From positions 20,586,101-20,650,100 of the forward strand of contig NW_026947491.1 of NCBI RefSeq assembly GCF_034190915.1: a stretch of 64,000 nucleotides of DNA, given 5' to 3'. The first letter of the stretch is position 1. Each line of letters begins with the position of its first letter. The translations under genes were made by a program, and so were the position numbers. Of the stretch, positions 8,691 through 18,960 are shown piece after piece. This stretch comes from Cavia porcellus (Eukaryota > Chordata > Mammalia > Rodentia > Caviidae). The notes under the pieces are model-generated. The model did no database searches. It was given only the letters and a program-made list of their open reading frames with translations, and was not told the origin of the DNA.

Positions 8691-11020
8691 GTCTGTGAAA
8701 TAAAGACTTAGAAATACAGTGCTGAGTCCCCAAATATCCTCAGGGCCATCCACCTCATAACCTAAAATCCTTCCAGTATTTAGTATATATGTCGGAAGGG
8801 GGGAGCAGGATGTGACCTGTGGTTGCATCTGTTGAAGTGAAACAGAGAAACCCATTCCTCAGAGTCATTTGCTCTGGCCTAACATCCTCCTTTACAGTGC
8901 GAATAGCATTCTTCTTGGGGTAGAGCCGTAAAATGGAAGCATAGATGAATGGGCTAGAAAAGGATAACCTCAGGATTTCAAGGGAAACCACTAAGGATAC
9001 ATGGCACCAGGTGAAGCTTAGGAAAGGGGCCATTATGGATGTCACAGCTTCAGATCTCACAAAGGGAGCTCCATCCTGACCACATAGGACCTGTGCAGGT
9101 GAACAAGCTCAGCGTTTACACTGGAGAAAAGTACTTTACCTTTTACCCCACTTGCATATCCCATGCTCACCCCCAAAAACATATGTCTGCCTGAATGGGG
9201 CACAAAAAGTGTTGCTTTTTAAGTGGTGAGGAGGCTCCCTCACCTTTTTTGTAATTCACCAAGAGAAATCACTGGAGATTTCTAGGGATGAAACAGCACA
9301 TATCCTACATGGAGTTTGCACAGAAGGGCAGGGACATATGTGCCTCACTAATGATGTCTGTTGTGCTCTGAACTAGATATGCCAATGATGCTGTAAATAT
9401 TCTTCATGTTGTTCTGGAAGGAAACATCAGAACTTTCCATGAAAATCTGCTGAAACAAGGCAGGACCTGATGACTTTGCTTTGACTCAGAAAATGCATGA
9501 AGCTTAATACTGAATATCTTGTCCTCAGTACTCTTTACTGTGATGAAGGTTGTTGGTTTTGAAGGCAAGGATTTAATTAGAAAGACCTCAGTTATTAATG
9601 CATAGAAAAGAACATTATTGTCAGTGAAATAATTTTCCATAGTTTAAATTACTGTACAGCTATAGTGGTGTTCTAACTTCGCAGAAGACCAGAGCAGGAA
9701 TGGCTACCACTTCCTGCTTCTTCCTCATCCCTAATTGCAACTCCAAATCCAGTTTAAATGCGCAGAGATTTCCAGTCAGTTCCTCACATGTCGTCAGTAT
9801 CCGCACCATGTGCCACTTCAATCAGAGGTCATATAACTCTCTGGCTGTCTGATCTGGTCAAAGTAGACAGCCCAGCCACGATGGGCCATGTGCTCCTTTC
9901 CACATCCTCAACTGAATAAACCTGTTCATTTCATACATTTGCTTCTCTATTCCACCAGAATACACTATCAGTCAGGTTCTCCATAAATTCTAAAAACATA
10001 AAAATTGGAGTACAAATAGAAAACCAATAAAGATAAGTCAATGTATTTGGGAATTAAATTTCTAAAAGAATGAAGCCACAAAACAAGAATGCCAGTAAGT
10101 ATCCATATTGACAGAAAATGGAAGCCCTGGGACACAAAATAACAAGATCAAGGCAAAGATAAACTTGGAATACAAACTTATTTTCAAAAAACAAAATAAA
10201 GAAAATATGTGTTTTGAGCCAGGCATAGTGTCACTGCCATGTAATACTGGCACTCAGGAGTACAAAGCAGGAAGATCACTGCACATTTGAGCCCAGCCTT
10301 TGCCACATAATGAATAGAAAGGAAACCTCATAGTCTGTCCTGTAAAGTGACATTTTCTTTCAAAAACCCACCAACAAAAGCAATGTAGAAGCAATATCAT
10401 TAGCAATTGTTCAGGTTTGTGTTTAGAGATATTGTTACCATATACATTGTGTTTGTAGAACACGATTGCTCAAAAAATGAAAACTATAGTGTGTTACATT
10501 AAATTTAGGAGTAAACTCCAGAGAACAAGAGAAGAAGCTTAATCTGGAAAGGGAATGAACACAGTAGACACATGATCATGTGGGTACAGGAAATAATACA
10601 TGAACTCTTTTTCTCAGATGACTAGTAATTTCTCTGTGAGGTAAGCACAGAACTCACATCCTTATTTCCATTTTTCTGCTCCTCTGCTCAAGTCGCTCTT
10701 GGATCTCAGGATGTGTTAGAGCAGGAGGCCAGTGGACCTCTCCTGAAAACAGAAATACAGAGAAGCAAGCTCTCAAGCAGCGTGAATAGAACCATAGGAG
10801 AGAGACAAGGGACACACAGATGGAGATGTGCTCAATTTGGTCCTGAGAATGAGCACCAGATCCTGGATGGGAAGAAAGTTTGACTGGGGTACAGTTAGGT
10901 AGAAGGGCCAGGAGTAATGCCCTCCTGGAGTCAGGAAGATGGTGTCATCATTGCCCAACTTCTACCACCCTCTAAATTTAACTCTCCACTTACCACAGAC
11001 TCAAATCCAGCTGGAATTCA
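8690..11020 (+). repeat. Pre-V block, copy 1 (upstream of a missing clan II V gene)
   Basis: Matches the sequence before V3 (20,420-22,190 in part), V6 (35,130-37,760) and V8 (54,790-56,890). Shared landmarks are the 'tagtatatatg'/'gcaggatgtgac' stretch, a B1-like SINE near 10.2 kb, and a stretch near 10.7-11.0 kb that ends shortly before the octamer position in the other units. No gene is seen in it. Confidence 0.75.
10214..10380 (+). mobile_element. B1-like SINE relic in the pre-V block
   Basis: 'gagccaggcatagtgtcac', 'ggcactcaggagtacaaagc' and 'aagatcactgcacatttga' keep B1 order. The same relic sits at equivalent places near 21,330, 36,900 and 55,992, so it was present in the ancestral unit. 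Confidence 0.65.
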
Positions 11021-11027
11021 GAATTGC
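11015..11027. other. Deletion scar: clan II V gene lost
   Basis: The pre-V sequence runs up to 'ctggaattca' (11,011-11,020) and continues directly with 'gaattgcacaatgtatttt', which in the other units lies downstream of the V gene (near 22,970, 38,600 and 57,690). Octamer, leader, V exon and recombination signal, about 0.9 kb by comparison with V3, are missing as one piece. Confidence 0.8.
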
Positions 11028-12690
11028 ACAATGTATTTTCAAGAAGCCCTTATTCACAGTACATGTGACTACACTGTCTTAATAATTTTTAGGTGTAGAA
11101 ATATTTGATATTTATTTCTCTGTTGACTGGAAGTCTTCCCTCCACCCTCAGATACATCTATGAGGTCTTTCATCCTGAAGGGTGCTTTGCAATTCTGTTC
11201 ATGCCAAGACTTCTACTCTGAATAGCTGGACATCACTGTGTTTTGAGCTGAGTGTTCACCTGTTATTGGAGCTGTTCATTTCTCCACCCTTGGCGATGTA
11301 GGGTGATGCCTTGGAGAGCTGTAGTAGATTAGACTGTGGAGGGGCTCTCTTGACATCTCATTGGTAGAGAACACAATACTGTCACACATCCTGTACTCAT
11401 GGATCACTGTCTGAGCAGTGTTTATTATGACCTGCCATCAGTAGCCAAAAAGTCTTATAGAATTTCTTAAATATAGTGTCTATTTTTACAGCCCAGTGAA
11501 TTTGCTGTATTTACATACCCTCCATAAAATATGGACATCCTGGAAAACTGCTATCAGCATGATGGCAAACACTGCTGTCCTCATCTGCCAGTTGCCCTAA
11601 AAGAACAAGGTGACCATAGCAGAGTCAATACTATAGAAAAAGCCAGGATCTGCCCAAAGAGGATCGTGGACTTCATCTCTCTCTGTGCTCTCCTGAGTCC
11701 CTAAGGACAAGGATGGCCAGTCCTGGAAACTGACTTCTGCCTGGTGTGAAATCCTTTAGAGGGAGATTTGGGATAACAGAGATTTGGGGACATGAGAAAA
11801 TTTCACTGATAGGATTGTCTCAGATGCAAATCATGGTGGCTGTATCTCTATATATTCAGATATATAAGCAATCATTTATTCATACTTTCAAAATTTTGAA
11901 CAAAATTAAATTCTATAGAGGAATCTGAGCAGGGATTTTATATAATTATCCATCCTTTTATCATCTGTCCATTGATCTATGTGCATTTGTTTCCATGATC
12001 ACCATTACATCCATCCAGGCTCTGCTATATTTTTATTCACCCACCAAATCTATGAATTCACCTTTTATTTATACATGTATAATAAATTTATTAATTATAC
12101 ACATTTTTCTTATCTGTTTTTCTTTTTTTTTGCCTTGTAATTATCTGCCCTTCCTATATATATATCACTCAAAGTTTAAATATTTCCTATCACTCCCAGT
12201 CCACATCTTAACAATTTCATCATCTTTCATGTACCCTTCACTGGTGCATATATTATCTACTTATATTAAAGTGTTTTGATTATATAGGTGAAAGAAAACC
12301 TGTTGATGTAGTTGTAAAGATTGATATACTTGAGAAAATTGTCTAAAGAGAGTGAAAATAATATATGACATAAAAACCACTTTCTCTTGATGTACTTTCT
12401 CATTTCAATCAACTGTCAGCTCCATCCTGGAGAAGACTATATTTTCTCAAAAAACTAAGCTTGCAATATTGCAAAACTGTCCTGAGTATTTGCTAAAACA
12501 GAGTAACCTTTGAAATTCAACATGCAATCAGCAATTTCACTCACTCTCACTCAATCTCACTCTCTCACACTTAATGCAATGTGTGTATTGAAAACTAGAA
12601 TCAAATGACTTTTAAAGTTTGAGCAGGTGTGTGAAATAGAAATTGTCCATTGACTGACAACAATTTTTCCATAAAAGCAATATGTATTCC
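11028..12690 (+). repeat. V-downstream block A, copy 2
   Basis: Begins directly at the deletion scar and continues through the same landmarks as the other copies ('ctggacatcactgtg', 'ccttggagagctgt', 'tctctgtgctctcctgagtc'). It ends at the beta continuation. A 94-codon AT-rich frame (11,995-12,279) is not conserved in the other copies. Confidence 0.75.
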
Positions 12691-13152
12691 TGCACACACT
12701 CCAGGAATGGGAACAAAGCCTAGTGCAGAGATCTTAAACCCCATTCCTCACTGGACCCGGTCTGTTCTCTCCCTCACTGGTGAGGTCTCGTCTCCATAGA
12801 TAAGATGACTAAACAGAAGGGGCGAGGTGATAAGAGCTGAGGCCCAGCTGATAATTCACCACTGATTTGTGAATCTAACAACACCTCAGATCAGAAAGGG
12901 GTTGCTGGGGGCACAAAAGAAAGCAGTAGAGGAAGAGAGGGCCCAGGGGATCCAAAGAGAACCAGGAAGTGTTGAAAGAACCGGTGCAGAAAAAGAAGTG
13001 GGGAGCCAGCTTCCTGTGTGCTCTGGGGTTTCTTTTCTGACTTAGCATTATGTAAACTGAGCAAACCACACATGCATCCACTCCAGGTTTCCTAGGAGGT
13101 TTCCAGCCTCCAAGCTGCAAAGAATGTAAGGGTTTTGTTGAAGATAAGTTAC

Positions 13153-13197
<45 letters not shown>
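13153..13197. repeat. (AC)n microsatellite
   Basis: About 22 AC units. The paralogues near 28,110 and 40,730 have only a few, so the expansion is specific to this copy. Confidence 0.95.
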
Positions 13198-13654
13198 GAT
13201 ACATTACATATTTTTATACATGTTTATCTGAAAATAAATAGAAGGGCAATTATTACTTCTTATACTTCAAAGAACTATGATTTTAAACACTTAAATACTT
13301 AAATATGTCTGGTCATGATGATCAACACCATCAATTCATTTACTAATTTCTGTGGGGAAATATTGTCTCATAGAGGGCTAAACATTTAAGTTTAGAAAAA
13401 TGTAGCATACACGAAGACACAGGAAAGCCAATTTTTAGAAAATTATAAGAAAACTTATGTGTACCACTTCATTACATCCCCTGAGCATGAAAATGAGTAT
13501 AACAATATTAAACAAATTGCATGTATGTTTAAATGTATATCACTACTTCATAATTAAAATTAATATGCATTCCATATATAATTATTCTGGGAAAATAATG
13601 TCAGAGATAGATCATTAGTCAAGATATTGCACACTCTGAAACATATGCATGAGG

Positions 13655-13756
13655 TGGGGCTGGGGATTTAGCTCAGTGACATAAGCACCTGCCTTGCAAG
13701 CAGGGTGTGGTGAGTTCAATCCCCAGTACAATAAAAATGAAAAAGACAAAAAAAAA
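13655..13756 (+). mobile_element. ID-type SINE, copy 1
   Basis: A tRNA-like head with A box ('ggatttagctcagtgac') and B box ('gagttcaatcc'), then an A-rich tail. It is flanked by 'acatatgcatgagg' (13,641-13,654) and 'acatatgcttgagg' (13,757-13,770), a 14-bp target duplication with one mismatch. It is absent from the paralogue near 28,560. Confidence 0.93.
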
Positions 13757-14311
13757 ACATATGCTTGAGGCAATCTTGGTGGTCTAATTATTATGAGAAT
13801 TTGGAGGGCAGACAAATCTTGTTATGTTCTCTTATTTGAGGAAGTGGTTTGGCATCATCACTGAGCATGGTCTCTCTGTCTTATAACTTTTCAGGACCAG
13901 TTCATCACCACGGAAAGATTTCAAGATCCAAATCTATAAGATGCTCACATCACATTTGAGTTCATATACCACAGGTCTGTTGTGCTCCTTGCTCCGTATG
14001 CACATCTTCAAAACACAGAAAATGACTAAAACATTTAATCTCATACACACATAACTGTGAGAAAATTATTGTTTTTCAGAACACATATACATAATGAAGA
14101 ATCATATCCTCATTAGTACTAGGAATATTGTAAATTACCTCCCAGATCATTCTCATATGCACTGTACATTCTATATCTGAGCCTTGCACAATACAGGGGT
14201 CTCTATAGCAGTGGGCCCAGCCCAGCCTGGACCTTGCAGTTCTGCAGAGGAGCCCAGCCCTGAAAGCTAGGTGTACGTGCTGCAGTTCCAGGAATGAACA
14301 CAGATGGTGTC

Positions 14312-14799
14312 ATGGAGTTCTCAATAACTTTGGTTTAACTTCTTGCCATTTTTAAAGGTAATTCATGAAAAAAACAAGTGTTATTCAGTGTGTCAGTGAA
14401 CATGAATGGCATAAATTATGGCCCTCTGTGAAAGTTTCCTGAGTAGGATGTCTCTCTCTTTACTGGTGTCCAGTGTGAGGAACAGGTGTGAGGGTTCAAG
14501 GGAGGCATGGTGCAGGCTAGAGGGGGTCCCTGAGATGCTCCTATGCAGCCCCTGGAATCATCTGCACTGATTACTGGATCATCTTAGGCCAGCAGCACCA
14601 GGGAAAGAGCTACAGTGGGTATCACCTGGTGGTAGCACAAAGTACTCCTAATGTGTGAAGAGCTGATTCACCATCCCAGAGGGAACACAGAGAAGACACT
14701 GTATTTGCAAATGAACAGTGAGAGATCTGTGAACACAGCCATATGTCGCCATGCAAGAGACACAGTGAGGGGACGTCAGTGTGAGCCCAGACACAAAGC
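14312..14799 (+). pseudogene. IGHV: V1: clan III IGHV pseudogene
   Basis: Leader exon 14,312-14,357 starts ATGGAGTTC and keeps a donor (aaag|gtaatt), but an in-frame TAA follows after a few codons. The acceptor before the V exon (about 14,466) reads 'actg' instead of 'gcag'. FR1 has lost the frame, the first conserved Cys is TAT (Tyr), FR2 has lost the WVRQ pattern, and the YYC region at the V end has a deletion (reads 'atatgtcgccatgcaaga'). The recombination signal is good. It is the paralogue of V4 (29,288), with different lesions in the two copies. Nearest relatives are VH3-type genes, judged from 'ctgtatttgcaaatgaacag' in FR3. It cannot encode a V domain. Confidence 0.93.
14761..14799 (+). 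other. V1 recombination signal (23-RSS)
   Basis: Heptamer 'cacagtg' is perfect, the spacer is 23 bases and the nonamer is 'acacaaagc'. The signal looks usable although the V exon is dead. Confidence 0.93.
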
Positions 14800-14929
14800 T
14801 TCCTGCAGGACACACAGGGCCAGCAGGCAGCTCATGTCACAGAGAGAGTACAGAGTCTACATCAAGAGAAGATTTATAAGAAGGTGAAAGGCAGTGTTTT
14901 GTCAGGGCCCAGAATTTCTCCATATAATA

Positions 14930-15320
14930 CTTATCCCTGAATACTCCAATTTTAAATGCCTGTCCTTAATAAGTCTCTATGTTAGACATGGTCCTTTGTC
15001 AAGAATTTATCCTTCTTAATAGCCAAGTATTAGTCTATGACTTACAAATACTACATTTTCTTTATATATTCATGCATTTAGGATATACAAGCTGATTCTA
15101 AGACTTATCTATCAGGAATCACGCTGCATACAAATTGCAATGTATATAATGCTGTACTGTGATGCTTTTACTTATAGCTCTTTGAGGAAGATGTGTAGAA
15201 TGAGAATAGTTGGATTATGTGGAATTTCTACCTTCAGTTCTGTTAAGAATATCCATACTAACTTAAAATGTCTGAACTATATTCCATCCCCAGCAACAAT
15301 GTAGCAGTGTTCATAAGAAG
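14930..15320 (-). mobile_element. Old L1 relic, antisense (ORF2 3' end)
   Basis: The + strand resembles the reverse complement of the last part of L1 ORF2, ending with 'catccccagcaacaatgtag', the counterpart of the conserved 'ctgttggtggg' segment. The same relic follows V4 (29,890-30,290), so it predates the 15-kb duplication. Confidence 0.65.
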
Positions 15321-15810
15321 GAAAGTTAACGTAAAGCAGCCTGAGGGTGATCACGAGCTGCCTGGTGATAGGATGTGGAAGGGAATCAGGCACAGAGGGA
15401 CTGCAGAGAAGCCTCAGAACACACTGAGAATGGCACGTGTGCTCCTTGCTTTGGATGTGTGTGGCTGTGCAAGTGGCGATGTGTGTTTACACTTCTCAGT
15501 GACACACATTATATATGGTCAGGTTATGCCTTACATTTGGTGAGGCTTTTACAGATAAACAATGGGTGAGAACTGAACAAGAGAGAGATAACAGTAAACA
15601 AGGAGAGAGCCACTAACAGGCACCAACAGGATCACTGTTCAGTTCCCTCTCAATAGGCAGCAGAATGCAGCAAGGTCACACAAGTTCTCATCACAGGGAG
15701 AGGAGATGTGACCCTCAGCTGCTGTGCCTCTCTGTCCAGGATCCAGATCACGAAGCTCTCCACTGCCTAGGAGAGCCTAAAGCCAGACAATAGGCATAAA
15801 GTTATGACAA

Positions 15811-15920
15811 GGGGCTGGGGGTTTAGCTCAGCAGCATAAGCGCCTGCCTTGAAAGCAGGCAGTCACGAGTTCAATCCCCGGTACCGATAAAAAGGAAAAA
15901 GTCAATAAATAAATAAATAA
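15811..15920 (+). mobile_element. ID-type SINE, copy 2
   Basis: 'ggggctgggggtttagctca' head, B box 'gagttcaatcc', tail ending in (AAAT)n. Flanked by a perfect 15-bp duplication 'ataaagttatgacaa' (15,796-15,810 and 15,921-15,935). The empty site is seen in the paralogue near 30,765. Confidence 0.95.
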
Positions 15921-16053
15921 ATAAAGTTATGACAAAGCATCCAATATAGATAATATAACAGTTTATGACACTTTTGTTGCTTTACATGATTACAAATTAT
16001 GCGACATCAATAAAAATCCATGATCTGTGTGCATGGACAAAAGTGAATTGGGC

Positions 16054-16155
16054 AGGACTGAGGATTTAGCTCAGCGGGATAAGCACCTGCCTTGCAAGCA
16101 GGCAGTGGTGAGTTCGATCCCTGGTACCGATAAAAAACAAAAAAGAAAAAAAAAA
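16054..16155 (+). mobile_element. ID-type SINE, copy 3
   Basis: Same subfamily ('gcaagcaggcagtggtgag', then 'gagttcgatcc'), with an A-rich tail. Flanked by 'tgaattgggc' (16,044-16,053 and 16,156-16,165). Absent at the paralogous site near 30,885. Confidence 0.93.
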
Positions 16156-16448
16156 TGAATTGGGCTCACTTGATACACAGATCAAGACTGTATCACATAA
16201 CTGCATTCATAATCATCACTGCTATTTTTAAACAAATTACTTCAGTAGAGTAATGCCTGCACTTTGCCATTCCCTCTCTGAGATATCGAACCTCAGAGCT
16301 GTATATATAGTAGGAGGCCATGCAAAGAAGGCCTCTCTGTGCTGATGAAAACCAGCCCACCTCTGACCCTGCATCTATGCAGAAAAACCCAGCCATTGCA
16401 CCCAGCTGTTCCCACTCGGTGATCAGTACTGAGCACAGAGGCCTCACC

Positions 16449-16945
16449 ATGAAGTTCAGAATGAGCTGGGTGTTTCTTCTTGCTGTTTAAAATTTAATTC
16501 ATGAAAAATAAGAGCCATTAACTGTGTGAGTGGTCATGAATGTGATCAACAGTGAACCACAGAATGTCTCTATTTCTAGATGTCCAGGGAGAGGTGCAGC
16601 TGATGAAATCCAGGGTAAGCATGGTACAGCCTGGGCGGTCCCTGAGACTTTCCTATGTGTCCTCAGGATTCACCTTCAAGTGACTACTGAATGCACTGGA
16701 TTCACCAGGATCCAGGAAAGGGATTGGAGTGGATCTCACACGTCAATAGCATTGATAGCATATACTACGCAGACTTTGTGGAAGTCTGATTCACCATCTC
16801 CAGGGACAATGGCAAGAACAGGCTGTATCTGCAGAGGAGCACCCTATGTTCCGAGCAAACACACTCTAAGCACGAAGGACATGGCTGTGTGTTACTATGC
16901 AAGAAATACAGTGAAGGGACATCAGTGTGAGCCCAAACAAAAGCT
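16449..16945 (+). pseudogene. IGHV: V2: clan III IGHV pseudogene
   Basis: The leader starts ATGAAGTTC and runs about 14 codons (F R M S W V F L L A V), but the donor is destroyed ('aaaatttaattc' where others have 'aaaggtaattc') and a TAA follows. The V exon starts near 16,580 after an intact acceptor (ttctag). FR1 begins 'gaggtgcagctg' at 16,591. Both disulphide cysteines have become Tyr by TGT to TAT: in FR1 (tcctatgtg) and at the V end (ttactatgca). There are frameshifts in CDR1 (an in-frame stop, 'aagtgactac') and CDR2, and extra sequence in FR3. The recombination signal is present. It is the paralogue of V5. Confidence 0.93.
16907..16945 (+). other. V2 recombination signal (23-RSS)
   Basis: Heptamer 'tacagtg' (first base off consensus), 23-base spacer, nonamer 'acaaaagct'. 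The first heptamer base is critical for cleavage, so this signal is probably weak. Confidence 0.85.
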
Positions 16946-17597
16946 TCCATGCAAGGGTACATGGGAACAGCAGAAGGTGCGAAAGTGCCTACCTCAAGCC
17001 CATCAAAAATACTGTGCAAAGGAAGAAATTAATACAGGCTGAGTAGAAGAGGACAAGGAGATGGCTCTCATGCAGTAGGGAAGGAGTCCAAAGGAATAAT
17101 TGCGAGTGTTGTACTGGAGGGAAAAGTGAAATAAGTAAAATTTTGTTGTATAGAGGAACCAAATAACCTCAGTTACTGTAAACATTATATGCCACAACAC
17201 TAGTAAAATAAGATTAATATCTACAGAAATTAAAAATGGAATGGGGAAAGTAGAGGAGGGAGGTTAGATGTGAGGAAACAGAATGGGATTTTAAAAAAGG
17301 AGCCAAGCTGTAGTGTGTGCAACTAGCCACTCCCCAGGATAATTGTCAAGTGCATGAGTTGTAGACATAAATCAATAAAATTAAAACATAAATAAAATGA
17401 GATGAAATGTGGGTTCCTGTCAGGATCTGGGCCTTTCCATGTTATATTTATCCCAGATCCTTCAAATTCACATGTCCATTCTTACCTCAGTCTCAGCCTT
17501 GTTGTTGCTGTTTGGATAGAACACGTTATCAATTGTGCAGAACTCACAGTATAGTGGGTCAAAATGGCTCTGACATGGTCCTCTGGCACAGATCCCA
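16946..17597 (+). repeat. Beta block, copy 1, after V2
   Basis: Matches 31,671-32,340. Non-coding. It includes 'ccactccccaggat' and an AT-rich run near 17,370. Nothing functional is recognised. Confidence 0.6.
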
Positions 17598-17681
17598 GTG
17601 AAGCTCAGGGAACCTGGTAACGGTCTGGATGAAAGTTGGAACCACAGTGAGGTGTGTTCAGTGTGAGCCCAGCCACAACCC
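17598..17681 (+). pseudogene. IGHV: Orphan 23-RSS with possible FR1 remnant
   Basis: Heptamer 'cacagtg' at 17,643-17,649, a 23-base spacer ending 'cagtgtgagcccag' as in real V genes, and nonamer 'ccacaaccc' (17,673-17,681). No V exon precedes it. Only 'gtgaagctcagggaacctgg' (17,598-17,617) resembles the start of a clan III FR1. I infer a V gene that lost almost its entire exon by internal deletion. A matching copy is at 32,346-32,424. Confidence 0.65.
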
Positions 17682-18290
17682 TCACCTCTGCAGGAATCAA
17701 GACCGACAGAGCCTGTGCCTCACAATCCCGGGGAGTGCAGTCCATTCAGAGGGAGCTAAGGTCCCTTGAGAGGGATCACTCAGGGTGATGACGTTGTCCA
17801 GGAACTAGCCCCTCCAAGTCCCAGCACAGGAACAGATGCTCAGAGACCCTGGGGGAATTCACCTGTCTAGACCCCAGATCTTCCCGACCCTCCATCTCCC
17901 TGTGACCATTTCCCTGTATAGAAATGGATTAATAATGGGTCCTGTGTGTCTTTCATTACATTGTCTTCTTTCATTTTAGGCTAATAATGTTTTATATACA
18001 TAAGCCTGATAATCATTGAAAACTTATTGAAAAAATTTGTATATTAAAATTGTGACCAACTAAATGATTAAACTATTCTTATTTCTGAATGTATGCTATG
18101 AAAACTGTACCCATCCAAGCAAGTTCCTTTTAAATCATATTTCTAAATTCCAAAGGTACACAGCACAATTTTGGCTGTCCCTTTCTATTCTTTCACAGCC
18201 CACTCCCTGATCCTTCCACATGAGATCAAAACTATTTTTGCCTTTATTGATTTATCATCTCTGGTAAATTTTTAAAGATTCACAAAATAG
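17682..18290 (+). repeat. Beta block, copy 1, continuing
   Basis: Matches 32,425-33,040. Non-coding. No promoter, open frame or repeat family is recognised. Confidence 0.55.
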
Positions 18291-18960
18291 GGAAGGTTTT
18301 ATCCAAATTCTGTCTTAGCAAAATGATTTCAGTTGGTTGCATTTTATGCCACATTCTGTGGTTAAATACAAATTACAAGAAATACATGTGCTACGGTGGA
18401 TGTAGAAATACTACAAATGGAATGAAAATAATGTTGAAAGTGACATATTTCCTAGCTTTCCTAATAGTTGAGTATTTTTCAAAATTAGAACAAAGAATTC
18501 CTCATATGATTCTAAAATTGCATAATTATCCAAGAGTATTGAAACTGCACATGTATTCAATATTTTGCAAGTAAGGTTCTTGTCATAATTCTTCAAGGTA
18601 ACCAAAACTTAGAAACTATCCAAATGTCTATTAATTCAGAGAGGGCAATAAAAATTATGTTCACATATGGGGTATTGCTCATCCATAAAGAAAAACAAAT
18701 GTATATCTTTGTGACTGCATGAACATTCTTTCAAAAACATACACATGAATGCAAAATATCCCTCTTCTTTCACTATAGAGATGTGCAATATCTACATTTT
18801 TCATAGCATTAAATCCAGAAAACAGTGAAAATTTCCAAGGGCTATGAGAATATGAACTACATGAGGTAAAAATAGAAATATTATAATTTTTTAAAGTGGT
18901 GAACATACAGATTGAGTACTCTTAGGACACAGTCGCAAATAATTTAATACTGAAAATCCC
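18290..18960 (+). mobile_element. Old L1 relic, sense (ORF2 3' end)
   Basis: 'gaaactatccaaatgtct', followed by a 'cataaag'-type segment, resembles the conserved end of L1 ORF2 seen in the better L1 at 46,400-46,500. Stops and indels throughout. Shared with 33,040-33,690. Confidence 0.55.

Larger units (their letters stand above)
12691..14310 (+). repeat. Beta block, copy 1, 5' part
   Basis: Matches 27,840-29,285 and the first part of the third beta unit at 40,246-40,976. It contains the (AC)n and the ID SINE listed separately. The rest is non-coding. The conserved 'gggaaatattgtctcat' near 13,356 recurs near 28,285 and 40,910. Confidence 0.7.
15321..16440 (+). repeat. Beta block, copy 1, between V1 and V2
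   Basis: Matches 30,290-31,170. It includes two ID SINEs (listed) that the paralogue lacks. Just before V2, 'ccatgcaaagaagg' (octamer position 16,320-16,327) is a one-base-off immunoglobulin octamer. No other gene is seen. Confidence 0.7.

Noticed and set aside
15811..16155. tRNA genes
   Set aside because: The tRNA-like A and B boxes belong to ID SINEs with A-rich tails and target duplications. No cloverleaf with anticodon arm was found.
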